Origin: Hyphodiscus hymeniophilus
Lineage: Eukaryota; Ascomycota; Leotiomycetes; Helotiales; Hyphodiscaceae
Direction of reading: 5' to 3'
Assembly (NCBI GenBank): GCA_016508695.1
Contig: VNKQ01000005.1
Span: 1,426,001-1,490,000 of the forward strand
DNA: 64,000 nucleotides
Shown: positions 24,489-35,215 of the stretch, piece after piece
Position numbering within the stretch: position 1 is the first letter of the stretch
Layout of the letters: each line of letters begins with the position of its first letter
The notes under the pieces: generated by a model
The model's input: the letters and a program-made list of their open reading frames with translations, nothing else
What the model was told of the DNA's origin: nothing
Database searches by the model: none
Position numbers and translations under genes: made by a program

Positions 24489-26628
24489 ACGTGCGATTTC
24501 AGCATTTCCGTTTACTTGGTAGCAGCATCTTAGAATGTTCTTTTCGGCGATATTTGCATTCATGTCGGTCGGTCCTGAGATAGAGGCAGATGGCAATTGA
24601 TTCCCTTTTTACCTCATTGCACGAATACATCACGTGTGGGCAGCGGGTTGAAATGGATGGATGGATGGTTGGGAAATATGAAGACAACTTGAAGTAGATA
24701 GCGACAACTTCAAGATACACTGCCTTGTTGGCAGCACATGTAGCTAGATCATAAAAGCCACGAGTTCTCTCAATCGACTACTCCTGTTGCAGCGTTCTTG
24801 GCTTGACTGCGGAAAACCCCCTCTTCAATTCCAAGATATCCTGTACCCGCCTGATGGTTAACCACAAATGTCACCACTCTTTCACACACCCCAGAGTGCA
24901 GCTCGTTCCGGGTGACGAAACCCCCTCATGCAGCTATTCTTCCGGGATCATCATAAGAATGTTGATGGCATGACACCCTGCTTCTCTAGAATTGAGCATA
25001 GCTACATAGGCCACGAAGTGCCGTCCGAAAAAGCACGGGTCCATTGCTGTCCATGGAAGTTGTGAGGTGATCGGTGAAGACAGCGAGAGACAGGAAGCCG
25101 TTCGATTGAGCTGCACTTAAAAGTGGGGTAGGAAGAGATGACCCCTCCATCGATTGAGGGGCCTCACGATTTCTCCAGATCAAGGTGAACGCTCAATTTC
25201 AGAGCTCAGTCACATCGCCTTATAGGAGAGATCATTTGACATGGCTCTTGGCCCTTTTCTTGTCATTGTCCGCTAGCCAAGAGCTTCTTTGCAGATACTT
25301 CTATAACAATTTGTCATTCAACCTGCACATATCTGTTAGCTGCACCACGAGCATTGTTTACTATCAGTCATCAACCAGGACACCAAAAAACTAGATGAAG
25401 TATGCGATTCCAGTATGGTGCTAATGTTAGTGTGCAAACACCTGCGCACGCTGGCTAAAAATCCTCATGTCTCCCCAGTGGGGGAGTTCTTCGCAAAATA
25501 AGGATTTACGGTTGAGACTCTGAATTCACGTCCAAGCCCAATTTGTTTACTCTGCTCTGAAACTGTTTCACACATCAAGATAGTTTCTCTCTTGCTGGGA
25601 TTGCTTGCTGGCATAGAAGTCAAGAGAATCCGGCCAGGTCTCCAAGCACGCTCGAACTATAGTCTATTTCACGCAAAGCAACTGAAGAGCTTGCACAAGT
25701 ACTTCCAGGTGTGGACAACTTTTCGGGGTACACCGATCTTGACAAGACTTCCCAAATTTCTTTCTGGTTCCCCGACGCTAAAACCAATCTGCATTATTGG
25801 ATTTCTTGCAGTGAAGTCTCGAACTTGATGTTTTCTTCGCAGCCTTTCGGAGTGAGCTTTTCGTCTAGCAGTGAAGAAGTTGGGTCCGTAACCCATGTTA
25901 ATGCTTCGTCCATATCAGAGGTCCAGGGGCAAGCTTGGAGGTGTTCCGCAGAACTCTTCTCGGTAATGATTTGGCTATGAGGACTTGAGATTCAATGTAA
26001 AATTCTCAGGCAGTGGAGCTGTAATTTAACCTTTTCAGAAGAATATCTTGTCTAGTTGCCCTTCCCTCGCCGACAATCCCAGTGATGCGTTTAGTTGCTC
26101 TGCTTTATCTACCGCCGGAACTCGGCAGATTTGAGGAATTAGGCAGGCCTTGGTGGGAAATTAGGTAGAGGAGTTACTTCGTAGAGAACTCAGGAAATTT
26201 CTAGTAAATGTAGTTGTGCTAGAATGCAGCCTTTTTTTTGGATGAAGTCTCAAATTCATTGATCTGCGAATCTAGCTGGCAGGTTTTGACCATCTTGCCT
26301 GCAGTGAAGGATGTTGGCCTTATTAACAAGAGCTGGTGCAGACATTGATCTAATAAAGAAATTACAGTTCCAATTTATGAATCATTGCATAAATGAGACG
26401 CGTGAGGTCGATATTGATATTCAATCCGTATTAAGGTTAGTGTCCGCAATGTCCGGAGTTCTGCACGTCACGTCGGATCTTCAACGCGGTCAACGTGAAC
26501 ATTCATTTCTTTATATCACAACACCAATTGGGCCTACAACTCTCATTCCTACTCCGGAACTCCTCACGTTATTAATCTCTACAGAGGTCCTCTTTCTTCA
26601 TATTAGTATATTATGAATAGCTCTCACA
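24489..26628. promoter_or_regulatory. Long intergenic region upstream of the homeodomain gene
   Basis: A 2.1-kb spacer. Short open frames (for example 26311-26616) have no recognisable domain. It has a (GGAT)n tract at about 24652-24671 and a CACGTG core at 24631. Its length fits a large promoter for a regulatory gene, but I see no specific element that I can defend. Confidence 0.45.
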
Positions 26629-28548
26629 ATGACTGACGCGACTTCTCTACCTCCACTTGGCGACTCTTCTGAAGATCCGTCGTCCACTGGCACTCGATCC
26701 GGCTCAGAGTCGGGCCATGGTGACTCCTATACTTCTTCTATACAACTACAAAATTTGAAAGCGAAGGATGAAGGATCTGGTAATGGGGAGGGAAAGGTGG
26801 ACAGCAAGCAGAAGAGGAAGAGAACGAGGTATTTGACCTCGAACTATAGCGTCGCATGCACATCCCAATACTACTGTTGCTATGCTTGAGCATGCAAATC
26901 AATTGGGCGTGTGGAGCGATTCATGAGAGCATGGCTAACAGTTTCTGCCTTCTAGCCCCAAAGATCAAGCAACTCTAGAGGCCGAATACAAAACCAACCC
27001 CAAGCCAAACAAAGCAGCGCGTGCGGAAATAGTAGAGAAGGTCGAGTTGAACGAGAAAGAAGTGCAGGTCAGTGGTTGAAAGAAGACAGTCTATGGTCTC
27101 TTGAGACGCGTCTAGCAATATGTGCTGACAGTGTGTCCAAAGATATGGTTCCAGAATCGAAGACAAATCCAGCGCAGAAAACAACGCCCACTCCTTCCTC
27201 ACGAAATTGCAGCCTTTGGACTGGGAAACTTGAGTTCACTCTCCTCAGATCCTGTGTCCGGGCACTTCTCTAGCAGCAGTCAGAGTGTTGAGGAAAATTC
27301 AGGCTGCTCGCACGAGGACGTGTACAACGGTCAGCAGAAAGAGATTGCAGAGTCAGAGGAATTTCCAGAATCATCAGAAGCGCAACAGGTCAAAGATCAC
27401 GACGAAGTGACTAAAGTTGAGATGGACAAGCAAATCACCTCATTACCACCGCTGAGACCGGAGCTTACTTCTGGAATGTCCCCTCCGGAGAGCAGCTCCT
27501 TTCCCACAGAGACCGCTTTCAAATCTTTCTCATCTAACCCAGGGTATCTGGCCAACCGGTGGAATTCAACAGGCTCGCTCTCGACACCTACACCTCCCCA
27601 AGCAGTCCAATTCTTCGCAACTCCGACTATGTAAGTCTACATGCCTACTTCATGAACCCCGACTTACAATGAATCAGATCTGATCCCGTGCATCCATCCT
27701 CATGTCCGGAGAGAATTGGCTTCTCCGAAATTTCACCCCCGGCCTCCGAAATACGACTGTCAATGTCACTTGATGGTAAGGCAGAGCTCATCATGAGCGA
27801 ACGTTCACCTCCTAGCAAGCTGGCCCCACGCCCTTCCTCATCGTCTGGGTTGGCCTTACCACAAAAACATTTGCGAGGGCTTCATAGAAGTCAAAGTGCT
27901 TTTACCGTTGGTTCTATATCCCCGATGTCCGCTGGAGATATATTTCCCCCGCGCCTGCCTAGAGGTCGGTCAAGGGATGCTCGCTCCTGGCAATTTGCGT
28001 GTGATGCAGAAGCTCGTGATGAACTCACCACGCAAGCCGAAAACGAATCTAGTGGATCAGCTGTGGCTGCCATTAGTCTCTTACGTTCGACTAGCAAATC
28101 GGCTCTCAAGCCAAACAGCAACAAGCGCAACGCGACTACAGCGAAGCATGATGTTGGAAGTCACGGAAAAAAGCCTAAAATAGCAAGAGCCCAATCAAGT
28201 CTTGCTAGATTACAGAGTGTGGAGAAGGACTGGAGGCCACACTCAAGTACGGGCAAGGTTGACGTTATGTGCTCACCGTCTGGAGATTCTGACAAAGAAA
28301 ACTGGCTGCCTCATGAGGGTGAAGGTAATGCTCGTCGTCGGGCACTACCGAGTGGGCGGCCAGACAAACAGTCAGACACGAAACCGGTACTTGGCGATAA
28401 CTTTAATCCACCTCAGCACTTGGCCCATATTGGGGGTGGTAGGAACAGGAAGCGGAAAGCTGCTAACGCTGCGCCAAAAATCTTTGAAGACCAAGAAAAT
28501 AGTCGCGAAATGGGGAGGAGGTTGAGAAGTTTATGCGTGGCGAGGTAA
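26629..28548 (+). CDS. Homeodomain transcription factor (Yox1/Yhp1-like), apparent C-terminal frameshift
   Basis: DNA-binding repressor-type factor with one homeodomain; the yeast relatives Yox1 and Yhp1 act in cell-cycle transcription. Exons 26629-26828, 26956-27067, 27143-27630 and 27678-28548; 556 aa as the frame stands. Seen: an acidic, Ser-rich N-terminus; a homeodomain spanning exons 1-3 (about residues 60-125) beginning KRKRTRTSPKDQATLEAEY and with recognition helix VQIWFQNRRQIQRRK (the WFQNRR signature); then a long disordered region with conserved-looking RSRDARSWQFACDAEARDEL and SDKENW. The last 12 codons before the TAA at 28546 look unnatural. The +2 frame from 28512 to 28616 gives a better tail containing FMRGEVSP. 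A one-base loss near 28507-28515 is therefore likely (see findings). Confidence 0.9.
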
Positions 28549-28616
28549 GTCCCGGCAAGAGGGGAGAGTTTGAAGGTGCCCAAGCCTTGTTGGCGATGAT
28601 GGGATCGTTGCGATAG

Positions 28617-29029
28617 TATGAGTTATTGATGTCCCACGATATGGTGTTGCATTGTTGGAGTTGCATTTGTTGGAGGTTAGGAATGTGGTCTAGGGTATTG
28701 TTTTGTAAGGCGTATTGCTGGGCGTCCGTCTTGCTGGCGTTTCGATATCCAATATGAATGCTTTCCATTACCAATCCTTTCTAGGGATGGTTGAGTGAAG
28801 CTACAAGCGTAGTGCTGTATTATGCCTCAGGAATGCTCTAGCAACGATCAGCGAGCAGATTTTTTCGAAGAGCGGTTCCAGAGGGGATGTTTATTTTCCA
28901 ATTCTCGCTTAAGCCCCTTAAAACTCCGGCCTCTTTTAATACCGGTAGCGCACCACCCCCAAATAGCAACCGGCAAATAATAGTTTCATTTTCAAAAACT
29001 ATCAATTACAACAACTGATCCGCCTCTCC
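28617..29029. other. Intergenic spacer
   Basis: About 400 bp between the homeodomain gene and the kinase-like pseudogene. No gene is supported here. Confidence 0.5.
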
Positions 29030-29039
29030 CAGTCAATTC

Positions 29040-29660
29040 TGCCAGTTACAACGAAGGTGATTGGAGCGCTTCAAGCGCCTTCGATTCTTCATGTGGTTCA
29101 GCATGTGCGCAATCGACCAGGCGAGCTTGAACAGGTTCCATGGAACGATCCAGGATAAGATTATAGCGATTAACATCTCTATGAACGAAATCCATGAGAT
29201 GAAAGTAGGTAAGGGCTTCTATGACGCCGGTAGATCATCCATCGATGCAAAGTCGCCCTCCAAGTGTCAAGCAGCATCCCAATCACCCGTCCATTCTTCA
29301 TCACGTGTCCCAAGGAAGCAAAAGCTATGACCGAATCCCTAGGCTCTCGGTACTCTTCAATTACTGAATACGTGTAGGGTCTCATGCTCGATTGAAGAGA
29401 CTTGCCACCCCAAACACCCAATCTTGCAAATGGCTGGAAGGCCGGAAAACAGTATTTCGTGAACTCCGGATCGGTGCTGCTTGACTTTCGTAAAGACAGC
29501 ACGTCAATGGTCTTTGGATGCCATGACGTCTTGACGGCTGGTAAGAAGCACTTATTTGATTCCTCCCATGATTTGGTAGCCCCTTCAATCTTGTCTTCTC
29601 TGGAGCTTTCCTATCTTTCAATGACCCGACTTCTTCATCTCCAAATTGAGCTTCAAGAAC
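29040..29660 (-). pseudogene. Decayed protein-kinase-like gene remnant
   Basis: Read on the minus strand, three frames in succession give pieces of a kinase-like fold. From about 29600 to 29275 one frame holds FQPFARLGVWGGKSLQSSM and VMKNGRVIGMLLD. A second frame continues with HLEGDFASMDDLP. A third, from about 29230 to 29045, gives EALTYFHLMDFVHRDVNRYN (a catalytic loop of the HRDxNxxN kind) and then LVDCAHA (the metal-binding Asp position). At least two frameshifts separate these pieces and no start is evident, so it is a relic. From memory it resembles fungal kinase-like proteins with an HGDVNRYN-type loop near the C-terminus. The function before decay is unknown. Confidence 0.6.
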
Positions 29661-29749
29661 AATAGTCATGTTTATGCTGCAGATGATGGCGGTGCTTAAG
29701 TGAAGTATATCTTATATAAGGCACTACGCATAGGTGTTCCGCCAAGGAC

Positions 29750-30150
29750 ACCCTACTTTGAATCTTTATCTCCAAACGTTTGTCTTCTCGAATACAAGTG
29801 GAATACTTCTCTCTTAGACATTAAAGTCCTGATGTCCACTCAAGGACTTGCTGCTGTCAGTGTGCATCTTCAAATAAGCGTCTCCCTCAAGTCAAGTGGA
29901 GCCCTTCGCGCTTAAAGACTATGAACTGTTGTTTTTCATTGAACTTGCTGCTATCAATGTGTATTACCAAATATTCATCATCTTGAGTTCAAGTAGGACC
30001 ATTCCTGCTTAGAGAATACTTCCTGGTGTTCTCCATTAGCCTTGCTGCTGTCCAGGTGTCTTTCCAAATGTCCATCTTCTTGAGTTCAAGTGGAACGCTT
30101 CTCGCTTAGAGACAGACTACTTAGCGGAGTTCGTCTCTGGACTTGCCGCT
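29750..30150. repeat. Degenerate ~97-bp tandem repeat, about 4 copies
   Basis: Units start at about 29750, 29847, 29944 and 30041, with a partial one at 30142. Spacings are 97, 97, 97 and 101 bp. The best shared blocks are CTTGCTGCTGTC at the unit start, TTCCAAAT, CTTGAGTTCAAGTGGAA and CGCTTAGAGA. Units differ by many substitutions, so the array is old. It ends about 80 bp before the ATG of the orphan gene at 30230. Confidence 0.85.
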
Positions 30151-30229
30151 TATTTCAATCTCAATCTCAATCTCCAGACACTCGCCTTCTCCGTTCTCGC
30201 TCACTTTACAGTATGTTTAATACTTAACT

Positions 30230-31387
30230 ATGGGTTCTCCAATACCGATCATGCTTTCTGGTGATGAGGAAGGTAGTGATTCGGATGGTGGTGTATCTCT
30301 TCTCCGGTCAGAAGATTGCACTCTCCCGCAAACAATGGCAGGTTATCTCTTCACGTTTAATTCTGCTTGTCCAAGCAAGATCGCTCCCATTGCTACTATC
30401 ATGTACGTCCAGTCAATGAGATGCTCTCATATTCACTGGATGCCCGGCACCTATCATTCAACATCCACGCATCATAATTTCGCCGTCGATCCTTCGACCT
30501 ACTATATTGCTCCGAATCAAATAGACCCTGAAAGAGAACTTTCACCTGACAACCAAATTACCAATCCAAGCACAGCGAATATTACCGAACTCCTTAGCCA
30601 AGTAACGCTTCGTCAAAACGATCATATCAAACCAACACGTCGTCAAATCCAGCGCTTCCTACGTAATTGGGCTCGTAGCGACCGACATCTCGCTCGCGAA
30701 TGCCAGGAATCCGAGAGGACAAATCCCTATCCAGGTATCAACATGAATATTGGCTGGAATCGAGCTCGTTACAAACTCGAGAGGCATTTTGCCCAGCTAC
30801 CTGGGGGCATCGAGGAGCGGATGACGATCCAGGAAGGATTCGCTCAATTCAGCTTATCTCGACAGTTGGATCCTTTTATCCTGCCCGAGTACATGTGTAC
30901 TGGATTCGAACGCATGTCTACTGGGATTGAGTGTGACAAGTCGGCTTGGTCTCGTGAGCCAGGAAGCTGGTGGGCTGCTAGGAAGCGAGTTTTCACTCCT
31001 GGACGCGGGGAGCTGGTTGAGGAGGTGAAGCGGACAGTCATGCGTATCACGCAAGATGTTGCATTATGGTTGGTGGAAACTTTTGACACAAATGAGGATG
31101 AATTTAGCATGAAAAGATCGTTCTCCAATATGGGTGATAATGGCGCTGACGAGACGAAGGCGGAGGGCTGGCAATTAGAGATGATGCCACTTCACGTCAA
31201 GAGGATCAAGCTGGACTCTTGCAAGTCAGAAGAGGTGATGAGCGAGGCGTGGAGAGCGAGACGAAGACGGCAGGAGAAGAATGCAGGGCGATGGACGGAT
31301 GGGACGTTGAGAATGAACAGGCTCTGGGCTGAGTTTCACTGGGTCCGAAATGGAGAGAATCCTGCAAATACGGTATGGGAGAAATAG
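30230..31387 (+). CDS. Orphan protein of unknown function
   Basis: I do not recognise it. A single open frame of 385 codons from the ATG at 30230. Seen: an acidic start (LSGDEEGSDSDGG), a middle part rich in Arg and aromatic residues including RRQIQRFLRNWARSDRHLA and NIGWNRARYKLERHF, a Trp-rich block SREPGSWWAARKRVF, and a highly basic C-terminal segment RARRRRQEKNAGRW. There is no signal peptide or membrane segment. A frame-neutral intron could hide in the N-terminal part (GTTATC near 30342 to CAG near 30410), which would remove a Cys/Met-rich stretch unlike the rest. The basic, Trp-containing character might suit nucleic-acid binding, but this is a guess. The 97-bp repeat directly upstream may carry its promoter. 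Confidence 0.6.
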   Translation: MGSPIPIMLSGDEEGSDSDGGVSLLRSEDCTLPQTMAGYLFTFNSACPSKIAPIATIMYVQSMRCSHIHWMPGTYHSTSTHHNFAVDPSTYYIAPNQIDPERELSPDNQITNPSTANITELLSQVTLRQNDHIKPTRRQIQRFLRNWARSDRHLARECQESERTNPYPGINMNIGWNRARYKLERHFAQLPGGIEERMTIQEGFAQFSLSRQLDPFILPEYMCTGFERMSTGIECDKSAWSREPGSWWAARKRVFTPGRGELVEEVKRTVMRITQDVALWLVETFDTNEDEFSMKRSFSNMGDNGADETKAEGWQLEMMPLHVKRIKLDSCKSEEVMSEAWRARRRRQEKNAGRWTDGTLRMNRLWAEFHWVRNGENPANTVWEK

Positions 31388-31590
31388 TGATGGCTTGTTA
31401 TTTACAGATCACATTAATCGTTGATTTCCATGGGCGGATAGGGTCATATGGGGATATAGATACATTGGCTAGATCATGCAAAAGCGTTGCTCTCACTTGC
31501 TCAATCCACGTGAAGAGTTTGGACACTTGTCATTTACTATTTTTGGGTTTTGCTTGGACTCCATCACTCTGCACATTTGACCCAATATAT

Positions 31591-32688
31591 TCAACCCAAC
31601 GCACTTTGAATCGTGTCCGCAAAGATTCGGACCAAGTCTGCGTCATTCTTCGCCCAATCTACTGTTGGCTCAGAGATTTCTATGCTCATCTTTTGTGCCT
31701 CTTCTATTGCTCCTTGCCAATCAGTGCTCTCATATTTTTCCACTTCTAGCCGAACAATCCTTCGGTGCGCACTCTGCATCCAGGTCAACAAACCAGCCTC
31801 TTCAATGAAAGCGCTCCTTGGAACATAGATAAAAGGCTTATATCCATTCCCAATCACCTCACTACATGTGCCCCATCCGAGTTTTCCGAGTACAGCATCA
31901 CAAGCCCCAATGATATCAGGCATGTACACATCCTGCGGAATTTTATGGAAGAAAGGCGGACAATCAATGGTTTGACTTATGCAAGCCCATCCTTCTGGTA
32001 ACTTTGGATTCTCGGAAAGAGCGTCTAAACTTTGCCCTCCAAAGCAATGAAGCAAGACCTTCTTATTTTCTAGACACTGCAGCCCAAGCGCTGCCAATGT
32101 CTCGTTTCTGTTCTGCCTTGCTTTCCTGAAATGCATCGGTGCATCGACAATTTTTGGCCCATGGAAGAGGAACGGCACGAAGCCTGGTAGGCGTATGACC
32201 GTATGTGCTAGTGCATACTGTTGAGACATCTCGTCAACCTTCAGCTTCAGTGCCGCTTTATCCATGGACCTCGGAGCATCATCCAAAAGAGCCTGAAATA
32301 TACTGTCGAACGTGAAGTTTGTAGCCAGGATCGAGGGGATTTTGATGGAGTGTGCCAGGAGACATGGTAGCGAAACGGCGTCCGAAATGATTGCTTGAAT
32401 GTTGTGCTGCTTGAGAAATTTCGTTTCTTCTGTTTCAGCCAGGGAGGAATCAAAATCTTGAAGGGAGGAGAGTGACTGTTCCCCGTCGAGCTGGTATGCA
32501 TTTGTTTGCACAACATTTGGATGCAATGCATACCTGAGTGGATTTGAATACAGCGTTGAGGATGTACGAATGTGGAAGTTGTATTTTCCAGTGTTTGATA
32601 AAAGGGAGAGAAAGTTAAGTGTGCGGGTGAAATGTCCATAGCCGTGTCCGGAAATATACACCGCAACCTGGAGAGGAGGAAGGGCCAT
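31591..32688 (-). CDS. GT-B glycosyltransferase-like protein, similar to arabinokinase N-terminal domain
   Basis: Intronless, 365 aa. Seen: an N-terminal glycine-rich YISGHGYGHFTRTLNFLSLL at residues 11-30, typical of the UDP-glycosyltransferase/MurG-like GT-B fold and of the N-terminal half of plant L-arabinokinase. Also IISDAVSLPCLLAHSIKIPS and a C-terminal nucleotide-sugar-type region GACDAVLGKLGWGTCSEVIG followed by KPFIYVPRSAFIEEAGLL. No GHMP kinase domain follows, unlike the plant fusion protein, so it may be a stand-alone transferase or a binding protein. The donor and acceptor cannot be told. The start ATG at 32688 comes directly before the first strand of the fold. No signal peptide, so probably cytosolic. 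Confidence 0.75.
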   Translation of the reverse strand: MALPPLQVAVYISGHGYGHFTRTLNFLSLLSNTGKYNFHIRTSSTLYSNPLRYALHPNVVQTNAYQLDGEQSLSSLQDFDSSLAETEETKFLKQHNIQAIISDAVSLPCLLAHSIKIPSILATNFTFDSIFQALLDDAPRSMDKAALKLKVDEMSQQYALAHTVIRLPGFVPFLFHGPKIVDAPMHFRKARQNRNETLAALGLQCLENKKVLLHCFGGQSLDALSENPKLPEGWACISQTIDCPPFFHKIPQDVYMPDIIGACDAVLGKLGWGTCSEVIGNGYKPFIYVPRSAFIEEAGLLTWMQSAHRRIVRLEVEKYESTDWQGAIEEAQKMSIEISEPTVDWAKNDADLVRIFADTIQSALG

Positions 32689-33580
32689 TGAGGAGGCGGA
32701 GGAGGTAGAATGGGACTTCGAGGTGACCAGAATTACAGTGTGCGGTCATGCAGGCACTGGGCGTCACATCACGTGTATCAAGGTCTCAATGCCGCTATCG
32801 ACCTCGGTCAGAGTGGTGGCTTCAGTCTGTAAATCTTCAAACGAGTTGATTGGGGAAATTTACGTTCAAAGTATTTGTGCGATAAAAATGAACTATTTAT
32901 ATTGTTAAGTACGTACCTTACGCATACTAGAGTAAGTAGTGATTAAGTCACGTGAGGAGAGGTCAGTTTCTCATTCTACAAAACTAGGTAAGGGCATGTA
33001 GGTAATGTTATTTGTCAGCCTCTATACATGAGATCCTTCAAGCTCAGCATTCCTGTGTTTGTCCAAAACGTTCAAACATTTTGGACACAATTGAAATTTT
33101 CCTTGATGAAACCTCAACTTTGGCAAGCCGGCCCAAGAACGAAGTATGAAGTATTCAAACTGGAATCGACCGAAAATCTCTGAACGAGTATTAAGTCTTG
33201 GCCATTTAAAACCGCCAAATTATTCAAATTATCCAACACATTTGCACGATCAGAATACATCTTGACCTTCAAGACCATGGTGGAGCCTCATCAGGGACAC
33301 CTGCAGTTCAGATCAATTCGCTTGTTATTACCTAGTAACCCGACCGTACCCTTTCATTGGTCTGTTAGCCGACTTCTGCACCGCCTGTATTGTTCCATAG
33401 TTAAGGCAACCACTTGGGCTCCCGACTGGGTTTAAGGTGTACCGAACTGTTCACCTCCGCCCATTTATTTACGTCGAAGATTTCCTACAAACCAAGACTT
33501 CGAACTGGCAACTTCAACTTCGATTTCGACTTCAACTTCCTGACAACTCCATTTGCAACTCGATCTCACATCTAGTGGAC
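32689..33580. promoter_or_regulatory. Divergent intergenic region
   Basis: About 890 bp between divergent starts, relatively AT-rich. It has CACGTG cores at 32770 and, as TCACGTGA, at 32948-32955. A (GACTTC/CAACTT)-rich leader precedes the gene at 33581. No gene is supported. Confidence 0.45.
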
Positions 33581-34907
33581 ATGGCTCCAGTCATACATCA
33601 AACTGTGAAGAAGGCATATACTGCTCAGAAAGCTCACTGGAAGGCTCCAGGCTTCAATGCATTTGGTGTACGCCTAAATATACTCCATGTCACTTGACAC
33701 AAGCAAATACTGACTGATACTTTCAGGCCCAATCCCACACCAGACGCCGTTCTACCAAGCATGTTAAATGTAGAGCAGTAGAGCCTCCTGAAGAGGGAAT
33801 CCATGTGAGGCCACTCCTCTTTCCTGCGCAGTCTATACTACTAACATCTTCGAAGTCTATCAAATGGGCGAACTCTATCGTTCCTCAAAGCTGTGGTCTA
33901 CTGAGACTTCCCGTTGAAGTACGACGTCAAATCTGGTCCCTGGTATACAGCAATATGGCCGGTGAAAGTGTTGCGCCTATGAAGGAAGGCAAGATCTTCC
34001 GGAGCTTATCCTGGCCGAATTCAGCCCGAGATTCTGCGGCACTTCCAGAAACTTGTCGTCAGATCTATGTGGATGTTATCGGTGGCTCGATTCTCTACAA
34101 GACCAAGAAGTTCAGTTTCAGTCCCAATCTGGTAAGCCCTTCTGTTAATTATCTTTCTGTTTGTGAAAGCAGAAAACCTGCCAGAATGGCAGTTACAAGT
34201 CGTTGGAGCGAAATGAATAATGAAGACACCTGATGCCTGAACCATCAACCACGCTCTCAGTCATCACAATTGATCTTTTTTGACAACAGTGCTAATTTGG
34301 TTGCAGATGCTGAACTATCTATGGGTTGTAAGTCAAACCAGACCTCTCTCATTTTCTCAATTCTTGAAATGTTCAGCATGAGCTTGAAGATATTCCATAA
34401 TATGTGGCAAAACAAGCTGACACTATCCAGATCAATCCCGCCCATAAGAACTCCATTCGATCCATAGCATTGAATATTCTAGTCAATCTCCCCTACTCCA
34501 GCTTCACATTACCAGAAAAAGCATTCGAGATGCTCGCCGAATGCGAAGGTCTCCAGAAATTGGACCTAGAATTCAAAATCAGCCAACCATTTTCGCGTTC
34601 TATGATCCTACCAGCAACAACAAATCAACGTAACTGTCGCCCTATTGCACCTGCTGTCCTTGGAAGAATCCGAGACTGTACGTCTCTTAGAGAGATCAAA
34701 GGCCTACAGAAACTGGCTTTACATTTCATCTCATACTTCAGACCCACGCGCTACTCAAGACCAGGAATACGCTATTGGGAAGAACGTTTCTGGAGCTGGG
34801 ATATCCTCTCCTCTGGTGATCACGACCCCTATGCTCAACTTGAAAGCGACTTGAACGAAGTCATAGTCGGATCAAAAGCTTTGAGGGAAACGGCCCACGG
34901 AGAGTGA
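33581..34907 (+). CDS. DUF7730/F-box-like fungal protein with a microexon
   Basis: Member of a large family of fungal proteins of unknown function. Exons 33581-33667, 33727-34131, 34307-34327 (only 21 nt) and 34431-34907; 329 aa. Seen: a basic N-terminus, then CGLLRLPVEVRRQIWSLVY (the LPxExRxxIWxxVY signature that opens this domain), LPETCRQIYVDVIGG, and after the microexon (residues MLNYLWV) INPAHKNSIRSIAL, a block typical of the family. The C-terminal part has LQKLALHFISYF and a run of aromatic residues. The splice through the microexon uses GTAAGC/GTAAGT donors and TTGCAG/TCCAG acceptors and keeps frame throughout, which supports it. Such proteins are often numerous and variable in fungal genomes; no function is assigned. 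Confidence 0.75.
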
Positions 34908-35215
34908 AGAGGTTTCGAAATAATTTCCGGCTTTGGGTTTCTGTGTTTTGAGCCATTTAATGATCCAGAGGAAAGGTGAAGGAAAGAATGGATTTATAGG
35001 GTGCTTTCTTGACCTTGAGCAACGTGATTTAGTATACTATAAGATCGAGCAACATAAGAAGCAATTTGGAAAAGGGGAAGAGTATGAGTGAAATGTAAAT
35101 ACCCACCATGGTTGTGGAAACAATTCATAAGTAAGATTCGAGTCAATCCAAATTCCTGGGCCACTATGATTTGAGAGCGCCTCTGGGGGACAAAAGCTGG
35201 ACTCGAAAGACGCAT
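34908..35215. other. Convergent spacer
   Basis: About 300 bp between convergent 3' ends. Nothing is seen in it. Confidence 0.6.

Noticed and set aside
29382..29669. Minus-strand start MTIVLEAQFGDE, briefly resembling adenylosuccinate synthetase
   Set aside because: The resemblance ends after about ten residues and the frame has none of the later family motifs; the kinase-like reading in the neighbouring frames is better.
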